64,000 nt of DNA from Winogradskyella forsetii (GTDB lineage: Bacteria > Bacteroidota > Bacteroidia > Flavobacteriales > Flavobacteriaceae). Each line of letters begins with the position of its first letter. Position 1 is the first letter of the stretch. The position numbers and the translations under genes were made by a program. The DNA lies in NCBI RefSeq assembly GCF_013394595.1, contig NZ_CP053348.1:3940501-4004500 (forward strand), read 5' to 3'. The notes below the pieces were generated by a model. The model saw only the letters and a program-made list of their open reading frames with translations, had not been told where the DNA came from and did no database searches. Shown here piece after piece: positions 25,959 through 34,288 of this stretch.

Positions 25959-26735
25959 ATGTCAGTAAAAGCAAAAAAACATCTAGGTCAACACTTTTTA
26001 ACCGACGAATCTATTGCCCAAGACATCGCAGATAGCTTAACTTACAAAGGCTATAATGACGTTTTGGAAATTGGACCAGGAATGGGCGTCTTAACCAAAT
26101 ATTTGCTCAAGAAAAACATTACAACACATGTTATAGAAATAGACACAGAATCCGTAGATTACTTAAAAAACAACTACCTAAACCTTGCTGACAGAATCAT
26201 AGAAAAAGACTTCTTAAAATACGATTTAAATCTCGTTTTTAACGACAAACCCTTTGCTATCATAGGAAATTTTCCCTATAATATTTCGTCTCAAATTCTT
26301 TTTAAAACCTTAGAATTAAGACATCAAATCCCAGAGTTTTCCGGTATGCTTCAAAAGGAGGTAGCCATGCGCATCTGTTCTAAGGAGGGATCAAAAGTTT
26401 ACGGCATTTTATCTGTTTTGACCCAAGCTTTTTACGAAGCCGACTATTTGTTCACTGTACCACCTACGGTTTTTAATCCACCACCGAAAGTAGATTCTGG
26501 TGTATTATTTCTCAAACGAAAAGAAAATTTCAGTTTGCCATGTGATGAAAAATTATTCTTCAGAGTAGTAAAAACGGGTTTTCAACAACGCAGAAAAACG
26601 TTGAGAAACAGTTTAAAAACCTTTAATCTGTCGGATAATTTAAAAGCAAATACTATATTTGGGCAGCGACCAGAACAATTAAGTGTTTTACAATTTATTG
26701 AACTGACCTCGCTAATTGAAAATGATGACAATTAA
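25959..26735 (+). CDS. rsmA: 16S rRNA A1518/A1519 dimethyltransferase
   Basis: 258 residues (KsgA family). Dimethylates two adjacent adenines in helix 45 of 16S rRNA late in 30S assembly. AdoMet-binding [16 protein letters not shown], then [12 protein letters not shown] (the NLPY-type motif, here with Phe), [19 protein letters not shown] and the C-terminal [12 protein letters not shown]. Confident full-length call. The next gene is mgtE, separated by a short palindromic repeat. Confidence 0.97.
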   Translation: MSVKAKKHLGQHFLTDESIAQDIADSLTYKGYNDVLEIGPGMGVLTKYLLKKNITTHVIEIDTESVDYLKNNYLNLADRIIEKDFLKYDLNLVFNDKPFAIIGNFPYNISSQILFKTLELRHQIPEFSGMLQKEVAMRICSKEGSKVYGILSVLTQAFYEADYLFTVPPTVFNPPPKVDSGVLFLKRKENFSLPCDEKLFFRVVKTGFQQRRKTLRNSLKTFNLSDNLKANTIFGQRPEQLSVLQFIELTSLIENDDN

Positions 26736-26740
26736 TTAAT

Positions 26741-26814
26741 CTCATTGCGAACATAGCGTAGCTGTCTGTCTCTAAAAAATGAGATTGCCAGGTCCCTAGT
26801 CCTCGCAATGACAG
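26741..26814. repeat. REP-like palindrome between rsmA and mgtE
   Basis: CTCATTGCGA at the left is answered by TCCTCGCAATGACAG at the right, and GTCTC/GAGATTGCC lies inside. This resembles the widespread CATTGCGA...TCGCAATG intergenic palindromes. It begins 6 bases after the rsmA stop and ends 10 bases before the mgtE start. Confidence 0.65.
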
Positions 26815-26824
26815 AAACAAACGC

Positions 26825-28195
26825 GTGGAAGACATCCAAGAAAACATACCATTTCAGCTCACTGAAGAACTCATTGAAAAAGTTGAAGTCCTTGTCGAAG
26901 ACCAAAGCGACAAAGAACTTAAGACTTTATTAAATGACTATCACCATGCGGATATTGCCGAAATTCTTGATGACTTAGATCTTGACGATGCCGTTTATGT
27001 CATCAAACTTCTAGACTCTGAAACCACCTCGGAAATCCTTATGGAACTCGATGAGGATATTAGGGAAAAAGTACTCGAAAATCTTTCCAATAAAGAAATT
27101 GCCGAAGAAATTGAAGAGTTGGACACGGATGATGCAGCAGATATGATTGCTGAACTTCCAGAAGAACGGCAAAGTAAAGTCATCTCTCAAATTGAAGACG
27201 ACGAACATCGAGAAGAAATACAAGAACTTTTAGCTTACGATGAGGATACTGCTGGTGGACTTATGGCAAAAGAACTCGTAAAAGTTTATGAAACTTGGAC
27301 GGTTGCGGGCTGTTTACGTAGAATAAGAGGTCAGGCAAAAGATGTTACGAGAGTGCATTCTGTTTACGTAGTGGATAAAACAGATAAACTGATTGGCAGA
27401 CTATCATTAAAGGATTTAATCACATCCAAAAGCGATCAAAAAATTGCGGATATCGCTAAAGACAATGTGGATTCGGTAAACGTTCACGATGATGTGGAAG
27501 ATGTTGCTAAGGTAATGGCTAAATACGATTTGGAAGCGATTCCTGTTGTGGATGATAATCATATTTTGTTGGGTAGAATCACCATTGATGATATAATAGA
27601 TGTCATCCGTGAAGAAGCCGATAAAGATTACCAATTAGCAGCTGGTATTTCCCAGGATGTAGAAGCCGATGATAGTATTCTACAGCTCACAAGAGCACGT
27701 TTGCCATGGTTATTTCTTGGTTTGGTCGGTGGAGTTGGAGCTTTCTTAATTATGGAAGGCTTTCATGATGCCTTCGAAAAATATGCTGTGTTATTCTTTT
27801 TCACACCATTAATTGCGGCAATGGCTGGCAACGTCGGTGTGCAATCGAGTGCTATTATTGTTCAAGGTTTGGCGAATGATGATATAAAAGGAAGTGTAAA
27901 CAACAGATTAATAAAGGAAATGCTTCTTGCCGCACTAAACGGTACCATTTTGGCCTTATTTCTATTCCTTTTTGTGTGGGTCACCAAAGGCGACTTTTAC
28001 ACAGCTCTGGCCATTTCCGTATCGCTGGTCGCTGTTATTATTGTCGCCGGACTCATCGGTACTTTTGTGCCTTTATTCTTAGATAAACGAGGCATTGACC
28101 CAGCAATCGCTACAGGACCTTTTATTACGACGAGTAATGATATATTCGGAATATTAATTTACTTCTGGATTGCTAAGTTGATTTTAGGAATATAA
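26825..28195 (+). CDS. mgtE: Magnesium transporter MgtE
   Basis: 456 residues. Cytoplasmic N domain of helical repeats (about 20-130, many Asp/Glu: DYHHADIAEILDDL, LPEERQSKVI), two CBS domains (about 135-260: DVTRVHSVYVVDKTDKLIGRL, DLEAIPVVDDNHILLGRI), then five membrane helices (about 285-456, with GNVGVQSSAIIVQGLA and TGPFITTSNDIFGI). Mg2+ channel gated by intracellular magnesium. The frame is closed by TGA at 26780 and the first usable start is GTG at 26825, right after a palindromic repeat. Confidence 0.95.
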   Translation: MEDIQENIPFQLTEELIEKVEVLVEDQSDKELKTLLNDYHHADIAEILDDLDLDDAVYVIKLLDSETTSEILMELDEDIREKVLENLSNKEIAEEIEELDTDDAADMIAELPEERQSKVISQIEDDEHREEIQELLAYDEDTAGGLMAKELVKVYETWTVAGCLRRIRGQAKDVTRVHSVYVVDKTDKLIGRLSLKDLITSKSDQKIADIAKDNVDSVNVHDDVEDVAKVMAKYDLEAIPVVDDNHILLGRITIDDIIDVIREEADKDYQLAAGISQDVEADDSILQLTRARLPWLFLGLVGGVGAFLIMEGFHDAFEKYAVLFFFTPLIAAMAGNVGVQSSAIIVQGLANDDIKGSVNNRLIKEMLLAALNGTILALFLFLFVWVTKGDFYTALAISVSLVAVIIVAGLIGTFVPLFLDKRGIDPAIATGPFITTSNDIFGILIYFWIAKLILGI

Positions 28196-28203
28196 TATTT
28201 TTT

Positions 28204-28334
28204 GGGCGTTACTCCACTTCGCTATTAAACTGTTATGGTCGTTTTCAACTAAAAGGAAAGCTGCGTAGAGTCGGGCTTTCCGTTGCAATCTTTTGCAAAA
28301 AGGCAAAAGGATTTCCACTGCAATCCCTAACGCA
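28204..28334 (+). repeat. Structured intergenic element (GCGTTA...TAACGC family), copy 2
   Basis: Starts nine bases after the mgtE stop: GGGCGTTAC, a variable stretch, then TCGGGCTTTCCGTTGCAATC, a hairpin (TTTTGC/GCAAAA around AAAAAG), GGATTTCCACTGCAATCC and CTAACGCA. Same order as the minus-strand copy at 629-710. It accounts for a spurious minus-strand ORF here. Confidence 0.75.
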
Positions 28335-28409
28335 TTCACGATCTTAACGAGTTCTAATAATAAACTATCGCTAAACGCTAACAAATCTTCGTAAATTTAC
28401 GTCATACAA

Positions 28410-28442
28410 AGACCTCACAGGTTTCAAAAACCTGTAAGGTCT
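28410..28442. repeat. Inverted repeat AGACCT...AGGTCT
   Basis: Arms AGACCTCACAGGTTT and AAACCTGTAAGGTCT, 15 bases with one mismatch, loop CAA. It looks like the frequent flavobacterial ACAGGTTT palindrome and lies alone in the mgtE-cupin gap, where I see no gene. Confidence 0.6.
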
Positions 28443-28533
28443 AAAAAACTAAAATCCGTTCAACTGCGAAGCAATCACCAAATCAATAATCTCAAATCAT
28501 TATCTTACGAGTAATCCTTAACACAAAACTTCG

Positions 28534-28541
28534 TAACTTTG
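28534..28541 (+). promoter_or_regulatory. -7 promoter box, four bases before the cupin ATG
   Basis: TAACTTTG then AGAT then ATG (28546). The expected transcription start falls at about the start codon, which predicts a leaderless mRNA. Confidence 0.5.
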
Positions 28542-28545
28542 AGAT

Positions 28546-28911
28546 ATGAAACCCATTAACATCACAGAAAAATTTACCAAATTCAGCAAAAACTGGCATC
28601 CACATCAAATCGCTGTGGTTGACGATATGCAAGTGATTTTAGCTAAATTAAAAGACGAATTTGTTTGGCATAGTCATGACCATGAAGATGAATTATTTCA
28701 AGTTATAAAAGGCACACTTTACATGCAATTTAGAGATAGAACAGAAATTGTAAATGAAGGAGAAATAATTATAGTTCCAAAAGGCGTTGAACACAATCCA
28801 ACAACAAAAAATAATGAAGAAGTTCATGTTCTTTTGTTTGAAAAATTGAGCACAGCCCATACAGGAAACGTGAAACATAAACGGACACAAACTAAATATC
28901 CTAAAATCTAA
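28546..28911 (+). CDS. Cupin-domain protein
   Basis: 121 residues, single small beta-barrel cupin. The first metal-binding motif is WHSHDHEDELFQVIKG (His, His, Glu) and the second is PKGVEHNPTT (His), so a metal site is likely. Function cannot be read; such proteins range from isomerases to dioxygenases and small-molecule binders. Monocistronic, with a -7 box directly before the ATG. The codon usage is like its neighbours. Confidence 0.82.
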   Translation: MKPINITEKFTKFSKNWHPHQIAVVDDMQVILAKLKDEFVWHSHDHEDELFQVIKGTLYMQFRDRTEIVNEGEIIIVPKGVEHNPTTKNNEEVHVLLFEKLSTAHTGNVKHKRTQTKYPKI

Positions 28912-28924
28912 AAACCCAAACTAA

Positions 28925-28986
28925 ACCTTTTAAGTTCTAAAAAAACTAAAAGGTCTGAATTTTAAAGAGATACCTGCTTTCGTAGG
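28925..28986 (+). repeat. Two-hairpin element upstream of the dehydrogenase (copy B)
   Basis: Stem ACCTTTTA (28925-28932) with TAAAAGGT (28947-28954), then TTTTAAAGAGATA, then CCTGC (28973-28977) with GTAGG (28982-28986), loop TTTC. It ends seven bases before the ATG, the same spacing as the metF copy. Confidence 0.65.
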
Positions 28987-28993
28987 CATAAGC

Positions 28994-29953
28994 ATGAAAA
29001 TACTACACCTAGACTCAAATCATCCATTACTCATAAATCAACTCAACGATTTAGGATTCACCAATCATGAAGATTACTCGTCTTCAAAATCTGAAATCGA
29101 AGCTAAAATTGGAGATTACGATGGATTAATTATCCGAAGTCGATTCTCCATAGACAAATCCTTTTTAGAGGCTGCTCAAAATCTGAAATTTATTGGTCGT
29201 GTGGGTGCAGGCTTGGAAAATATAGATGGCGAGTATGCCGAAAAAAAAGGTGTTCATCTTATTTCTGCACCAGAAGGCAACCGAAATGCGGTAGGCGAAC
29301 ACACTTTAGGCATGTTGTTGTCACTTTTCAACAAACTTAATAAAGCAGATAGCGAAGTTCGACAAGGTAAATGGTTACGAGAAGACAATCGAGGATTGGA
29401 ATTAGACGGCAAAACCGTTGGTCTCATTGGTTATGGCAATATGGGAAAAGCCTTCGCTAAAAAATTAAGAGGTTTTGATGTAGACGTCTTATGCCACGAT
29501 ATAAAAACAGGTGTTGGAGATGCCAATGCTAAACAAGTCATTCTCGAAGAATTAAAAGCCAAAGCAGATGTTTTAAGTTTACATACACCGCAAACCAAAC
29601 TGACCTTAAATATGGTCAATTCAGATTTTATAAGTGGTTTTAAAAAACCCTTTTGGTTGATTAATACGGCTCGTGGCAAAAGCGTGTTTACGGAAGATTT
29701 GGTTTCTGCATTAAAAACTGGAAAAATTTTAGGAGCAGGACTCGATGTTTTAGAATATGAAAAAACATCCTTTGAGAATTTGTTTAAAAAATTGAAAAAA
29801 GGTGAAGAAATGCCATCAGCATTTCGATATTTAATAAAATCACAAAACGTTTTGCTGACACCTCATGTTGCTGGTTGGACTATTGAAAGCAACATTAAAC
29901 TGGCCCAAACAATTGTTGATAAAATTGAAACCTTTTCCAAGACTTTACACTAA
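28994..29953 (+). CDS. D-3-phosphoglycerate dehydrogenase-like 2-hydroxyacid dehydrogenase
   Basis: 319 residues. NAD-binding Rossmann core (KTVGLIGYGNMGKAFAKKL) within the D-isomer 2-hydroxyacid dehydrogenase fold. Catalytic Arg in INTARGKSV, Glu in ILGAGLDVLEYEK and His in TPHVAGWT. Length fits the short SerA-like class without an ACT domain. The substrate may be phosphoglycerate or another 2-hydroxyacid; the sequence alone does not decide. Confidence 0.9.
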   Translation: MKILHLDSNHPLLINQLNDLGFTNHEDYSSSKSEIEAKIGDYDGLIIRSRFSIDKSFLEAAQNLKFIGRVGAGLENIDGEYAEKKGVHLISAPEGNRNAVGEHTLGMLLSLFNKLNKADSEVRQGKWLREDNRGLELDGKTVGLIGYGNMGKAFAKKLRGFDVDVLCHDIKTGVGDANAKQVILEELKAKADVLSLHTPQTKLTLNMVNSDFISGFKKPFWLINTARGKSVFTEDLVSALKTGKILGAGLDVLEYEKTSFENLFKKLKKGEEMPSAFRYLIKSQNVLLTPHVAGWTIESNIKLAQTIVDKIETFSKTLH

Positions 29954-30115
29954 GGTTTTCTAATCATTGCAATAGCTTATTAGGGCAAGCAAGTATATTT
30001 ATAAAAGTAAATCATGAAAAATGCTAGTGTGTTTTATTTTCAATTTCCCAAAGGGAAAAAAATTCGTGGAAATAAATTGGTTTATAATATATTGTTGGAG
30101 CATTTAAAATAAAGC

Positions 30116-30241
30116 TTTTCGCCACGAATACACGAATTCAATCGTTCATCGAATTCACGAAGTAAATAATTGGCTATCCATTTCACTAATGAAAAAGACT
30201 TTCCGTCTATCAAAAAAATATTCGTGTATTCGTGGCGAAAA
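30116..30241. repeat. Perfect 22-bp inverted repeat around a 82-bp core
   Basis: Left arm 30116-30137 (TTTTCGCCACGAATACACGA plus AT) is exactly complementary to the right arm at 30220-30241 (ATTCGTGTATTCGTGGCGAA plus AA). The gap of about 380 bases between the dehydrogenase and the oxidoreductase holds this element and no convincing gene. Confidence 0.7.
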
Positions 30242-30330
30242 AAATTCACGTTTTTATTTTTGTCTAAGTTATTTTAAGCCTAAAATCATATTATTCTCTC
30301 AATTTCAAAAAATAAAAGTACCTTGTAAGC

Positions 30331-32037
30331 ATGACCGTTTCACAAAATAAAAATACACAAACTACCTACGACACCATTATTGTTGGCGCAGGCGTTGGTG
30401 GATTATCCGCTGCTATATGCCTTGGCAGAGCAGGACAAAAAGTATTGGTACTAGAGCAGCACGATGTTCCAGGAGGTTGGTGCCATAGCTTTTACCTCAA
30501 TGGCTATCGTTTTACGCCAGGCGTGCATTATGTCGGTTTATTGGAAAAAGGACAATCTACAAGTGAGCTTTATGAAGGCTTGGGAATTGCCAATGATATT
30601 GCGTTTTACAAAATGAATCCTAAAGGATTTGAACATTGCTGGATAGGAAATGAACGCTTCGATTATCCTGCAAATTTCGAAGATTTTAAAACCGCATTAA
30701 TCGAACGTTTTCCTCATGAGAAAAAAGGGATTATTAAATATCTAACATTAGTTAAAAATGTTGGACGGCAGTTGCAGCTTATACCAAAAGTAAGAGGACT
30801 TTGGCAACAAATCACGATTCCGTTTCGCACTAAACACATGGGCAAATACGCGCCATTTAGCTTAAAGCGTGTTATTAATTGGCATGTAAAAGATCCGCTG
30901 TTGCAAAGTATTCTAAATGTTCAGTTTGGCGACCATGGATTGCCACCTTCCAAGGCCAGTTTTGTAATGCATGCTGCCATTATGGATCATTATTCTTCTG
31001 GTGGATTTTACCCTATGGGAGGCGGAGGCGCTATTGTAAAAGCTATGACCAATAAAATCAAGGAATTTGATGGAAAAGTACAAACGAGTACATCGGTAAA
31101 GCGGGTTTTAATAGAAGGCGATAAAAAGAAGAAAGCTATTGGTGTAGAACTAGAATCTGGCGAACAGATTTTCGCAGACCGCGTAGTCTCTAATGCAGAT
31201 CCTGGGATTACCTATTTCAACCTCATCGGAAAAGAAAATTTAAGTAACAAACTACTTAAAAAACTCAATAAAACCAAGTATTCCTGTACCTCCATAATGC
31301 TGTTTTTAACGGTTGATATGGATGTAAAAAAAGCCGGTTTAGACTCTGGAAACATCTGGCTATTATCCAACACGGATTACGATGCTATTTATGACGATAT
31401 GCAAAACAAGGATATTCTGGAAGGTGAAGAATTTTCGGGCATGTTTATCAGTTGTACAACCTTAAAAGACCCAATAAGTTTTGATGGCAGATACCATACC
31501 ATGGAAGTCATTACCTATATTAATTACGACAGTTTCGCTGCTTTTAAAGACGAAAAAGAAGAGCGATCAGAAGCTTATTTAGAATTTAAGGCACAAATTA
31601 TTCAAAAGTTTTTACGAAGCTTAGAAAAAGTGGTTCCTGGTATTACAGATAGTATTGTACATAAAGAATTGGGCACACCAATAACCAATGAATTTTACAT
31701 TAATTCCACAGACGGCAACGTTTACGGGACCGAAAAAAGCCTTAGGCATATTGGCCCTTTTGCCTATAAAATGAAAAGCGAAATAGAAAATTTCTATTTG
31801 TGTGGCGCAAGTACGGTTTCACATGGTGTCGCTGGCGCAAGTTATTCTGGAGCGCAAGCTGCTGCTGCCATTTTAGGATGCAGACAGGACGATTTAATTA
31901 AACCAGACGAGCATCAACATTTACGCATTTTTGATGCTGAAAATGATACCAATTATCCAGATTGGATGCAAAAGAAAATCGCACTTAAAAAAGCCAAACT
32001 CGCCTCTAAGGATGTTTTTGCTGAGGCGGACAAATAA
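30331..32037 (+). CDS. FAD-dependent oxidoreductase, CrtI/retinol-saturase-like
   Basis: 568 residues. N-terminal FAD-binding motif IIVGAGVGGLSAAICLGRAG then EQHDVPGGWCHSF, and a C-terminal FAD contact FYLCGASTVSHGVAGASYSGA. This is the phytoene desaturase / carotenoid isomerase / all-trans-retinol 13,14-reductase superfamily, full length. It probably acts on a polyene or other lipid; no other carotenoid genes are in the window, so the substrate is open. Confidence 0.87.
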   Translation: MTVSQNKNTQTTYDTIIVGAGVGGLSAAICLGRAGQKVLVLEQHDVPGGWCHSFYLNGYRFTPGVHYVGLLEKGQSTSELYEGLGIANDIAFYKMNPKGFEHCWIGNERFDYPANFEDFKTALIERFPHEKKGIIKYLTLVKNVGRQLQLIPKVRGLWQQITIPFRTKHMGKYAPFSLKRVINWHVKDPLLQSILNVQFGDHGLPPSKASFVMHAAIMDHYSSGGFYPMGGGGAIVKAMTNKIKEFDGKVQTSTSVKRVLIEGDKKKKAIGVELESGEQIFADRVVSNADPGITYFNLIGKENLSNKLLKKLNKTKYSCTSIMLFLTVDMDVKKAGLDSGNIWLLSNTDYDAIYDDMQNKDILEGEEFSGMFISCTTLKDPISFDGRYHTMEVITYINYDSFAAFKDEKEERSEAYLEFKAQIIQKFLRSLEKVVPGITDSIVHKELGTPITNEFYINSTDGNVYGTEKSLRHIGPFAYKMKSEIENFYLCGASTVSHGVAGASYSGAQAAAAILGCRQDDLIKPDEHQHLRIFDAENDTNYPDWMQKKIALKKAKLASKDVFAEADK

Positions 32038-32070
32038 CACCTTCACAAAATATTTTGCTAATTTTATACC

Positions 32071-32481
32071 ATGAAAAAAACCATTCTTGTTTTTGGATTG
32101 TTGGTTTTAGCACTTTTGCTGTTATTTCAATTTAGTAAATACACTTTAATAAGTGGGAACCTACAAATTGAATATATGATGTCTATAATTGCCGTTGCAT
32201 TCTTAGGCATTGGGCTTTTCATCAATAAAAAAACTCATAAAAAACTTCCTATTCCTAATCAGAAAATCGATTTAAAAAAAGTTGAAGAATTAGGATTAAG
32301 TAAACGCGAATATGAAGTGCTAAAGGAAGTATCTCTAGGGTTATCAAATCGTGAAATTGCTGAAAAATTATACGTATCAGAGAGTACCATAAAAACCCAT
32401 GTTTCGAATCTTTTAGTAAAGCTAAATGCGAAGCGACGCACGCAAGCCATTCAAATTTCAAAAAGTCTAAATATCATTTAA
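32071..32481 (+). CDS. LuxR-type regulator with two N-terminal membrane helices
   Basis: 136 residues. Two hydrophobic segments (about 4-20 and 35-50) then a LuxR/NarL helix-turn-helix (SKREYEVLKEVSLGLSNREIAEKL, SESTIKTHVSNLLVKL). There is no receiver or ligand-binding domain, so it is a membrane-tethered DNA-binding protein by layout. The DUF4199 gene downstream is a plausible partner or target (inference). Confidence 0.82.
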   Translation: MKKTILVFGLLVLALLLLFQFSKYTLISGNLQIEYMMSIIAVAFLGIGLFINKKTHKKLPIPNQKIDLKKVEELGLSKREYEVLKEVSLGLSNREIAEKLYVSESTIKTHVSNLLVKLNAKRRTQAIQISKSLNII

Positions 32482-32552
32482 TTTATTAGCTTTACAACTA
32501 AAGTATGAGTGGATTGGTACTTTAGTATGAGTGTTTTTCCCTGCCTTCTTTC

Positions 32553-32560
32553 TACTTTTG
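32553..32560 (+). promoter_or_regulatory. Putative -7 promoter box for the DUF4199 gene
   Basis: TACTTTTG, 26 bases before the ATG at 32587. Confidence 0.45.
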
Positions 32561-32586
32561 ACCAATGAATCAAAGCATAAATTAAA

Positions 32587-33099
32587 ATGAAGAACACAGT
32601 AATTAAATACGGCCTCTATGCATTATTAAGTGGGTTTGTACTATTTGGATTACCATTTCTATTTGGAATGGGAGTTAACTTTGAATACGGAGAGCTTATA
32701 GGTTACACCTCTATGGTGCTCTCTTTGTTATTTGTCCATTTCGGAATAAAACACTATCGTGATAAAGTCAACGAAGGAAACGTATCTTTAGGTAAAGCTA
32801 TAGGTATCGGCATGTTAATCGCTTTATTTTCAGCCGTTGGAGTTGCTGTTTTTGATTACATATATACCACTCAAATAAATCCCGATTTTGCAAAGGAGTA
32901 CTTAGAATATTCCTTAAATAAGATGGAAGCGAATTTATCACCAGAAGAATTTAAAATTGAAAGTGCCAACTTAATTCAACAGATGAAGGATTATGGCAGT
33001 CCTAGTCTTATGGCATTTATGATGTTTGTAACTGTAATGATATTAGGATTTATTATATCTTTAATCTCAGGCTTAATCTTACAAAGAAAAAAAAATTAG
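32587..33099 (+). CDS. DUF4199 family membrane protein
   Basis: 170 residues with four predicted membrane helices (about 8-28, 35-55, 75-95, 140-165) and an extracytoplasmic loop rich in charge (NPDFAKEYLEYSLNKMEANL). Fits the DUF4199 family of Bacteroidota. No known activity. Five bases before the DUF1801 gene, so probably one transcript. Confidence 0.8.
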   Translation: MKNTVIKYGLYALLSGFVLFGLPFLFGMGVNFEYGELIGYTSMVLSLLFVHFGIKHYRDKVNEGNVSLGKAIGIGMLIALFSAVGVAVFDYIYTTQINPDFAKEYLEYSLNKMEANLSPEEFKIESANLIQQMKDYGSPSLMAFMMFVTVMILGFIISLISGLILQRKKN

Positions 33100-33103
33100 A
33101 ACA

Positions 33104-33559
33104 ATGACATCAGACGCAAAAACGCCAGAAGACTATATTGCACAACTTCCAGAGGACAGAAAAGCACCAATAATAAAACTAAACAATCTTATTAAAAAAC
33201 ACATGCCCAAAGGCTTAGAAGCTGGAATGGGTTACGGAATGCTAGCCTACTATGTTCCTAGATCCATTTATCCAGATGGTTATCATTGCAAACCGTTTCC
33301 ACCTTTGCCATTTATAAATCTAGCCTCTCAAAAAAACTTTATCGCACTCTACCATTCTGGTATGTACGCAAAAAAAGAATTGCACGACTGGTTTGTTGCC
33401 GAATACCCAAAGCACTGTAAATACAAGTTAGACATGGGAAAAAGCTGTGTGCGATTTAAAAAAATGGATGATATTCCTTATGATTTAATTGAAGAATTAA
33501 TGGTAAAAATGTCCGTAGAAGAATGGATTGACATTTATGAAAATGCTATAAAAAAGTAA
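33104..33559 (+). CDS. DUF1801 family protein
   Basis: 151 residues, a small cytoplasmic alpha/beta domain of the DUF1801 (YdhG-like) family: the N-terminal TPEDYIAQLPEDRKAPI, then GMGYGMLAYYV and the C-terminal MGKSCVRFKKMDDIPYDLI. Biochemical role unknown to me. Between DUF4199 and VOC genes in an apparent operon. Confidence 0.82.
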   Translation: MTSDAKTPEDYIAQLPEDRKAPIIKLNNLIKKHMPKGLEAGMGYGMLAYYVPRSIYPDGYHCKPFPPLPFINLASQKNFIALYHSGMYAKKELHDWFVAEYPKHCKYKLDMGKSCVRFKKMDDIPYDLIEELMVKMSVEEWIDIYENAIKK

Positions 33560-33565
33560 TATTTT

Positions 33566-33627
33566 CCTGCAAGGTTTCTAAAACCTTGTAGGTATCATTT
33601 TTAAATAGATTCCCTTTTTCAAGGGAA
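33566..33627 (+). repeat. Two-hairpin element upstream of the VOC gene (copy C)
   Basis: Stem CCTGCAAGGTTT (33566-33577) with AAACCTTGTAGG (33581-33592), then TTTTTAAATAGAT, then TTCCCTT (33610-33616) with AAGGGAA (33621-33627), loop TTTC. It ends 16 bases before the ATG at 33644. Confidence 0.65.
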
Positions 33628-33643
33628 CAAAAATAAAATTTTA

Positions 33644-34030
33644 ATGAAAAAAAGAGTCACAGGAATTGGTGGATTATTCTTTAAAACCAAAGACCCAAAA
33701 GCAGCAAAAGATTGGTACAAAAAACATTTAGGTTTTAATACGGACGATTATGGTTGCACCTTTTGGTGGAAAGACAAAGAAGGCAACGATTGCTCTACCC
33801 AATGGAGTCCATTCGCAGAAGACACCAAATATTTCGAGCCTTCTAAAAAAGACTTTATGTTTAACTATAGAGTTGAAAACCTCAAAGAACTGCTAGCGAC
33901 CTTAAAAGAAGAAGGTGTAACCATTGTGGGAGACATGGAAGAATACGATTACGGTAAGTTCGGTTGGATACTAGATAACGATGGTAATAAGATCGAACTT
34001 TGGGAACCTATAGACACTGCCTTTCAGTAA
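33644..34030 (+). CDS. VOC family (glyoxalase-like) protein
   Basis: 128 residues, a single vicinal-oxygen-chelate domain: IGGLFFKTKDPKAAKDWYKKHLG at the N-terminus and GKFGWILDNDGNKIELWEP at the C-terminus with the metal-site Glu. Likely a metal-dependent lyase, dioxygenase or binding protein; exact activity is not visible. Preceded by the two-hairpin repeat. Confidence 0.85.
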   Translation: MKKRVTGIGGLFFKTKDPKAAKDWYKKHLGFNTDDYGCTFWWKDKEGNDCSTQWSPFAEDTKYFEPSKKDFMFNYRVENLKELLATLKEEGVTIVGDMEEYDYGKFGWILDNDGNKIELWEPIDTAFQ

Positions 34031-34288
34031 ATTTGATGGTGAGACATTTTATTATGTCTTAAAGCTTAACCTATATTTTTCTTTTTCGAATGCGAATAAC
34101 AGGCGTTTATCTTAATTCTTGAGGCTTCTGGTGGCGTAATATATGATGTTTAGATAATGAGTTGATTAGTAATTTTTTACAATAAAACTATTTAAGAAGG
34201 TTAACAATATTTCACTAACTTTATGGTCTAACCAAAAACTAATAAAAGGTCAGATGATACTAAAGATTTAGGCGACGATCTTAACGAT

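Noticed and set aside
26736..26824. Magnesium riboswitch upstream of mgtE
   Set aside because: The gap is only 89 bases and is filled by a REP-like palindrome.
28184..28384. Minus-strand ORF of 66 codons
   Set aside because: It coincides with the GCGTTA/TAACGC element and has no homology or start context.
30014..30112. 32-codon ORF as a confident gene
   Set aside because: Kept only as a comment in a finding: no homologue recognised and no promoter seen.
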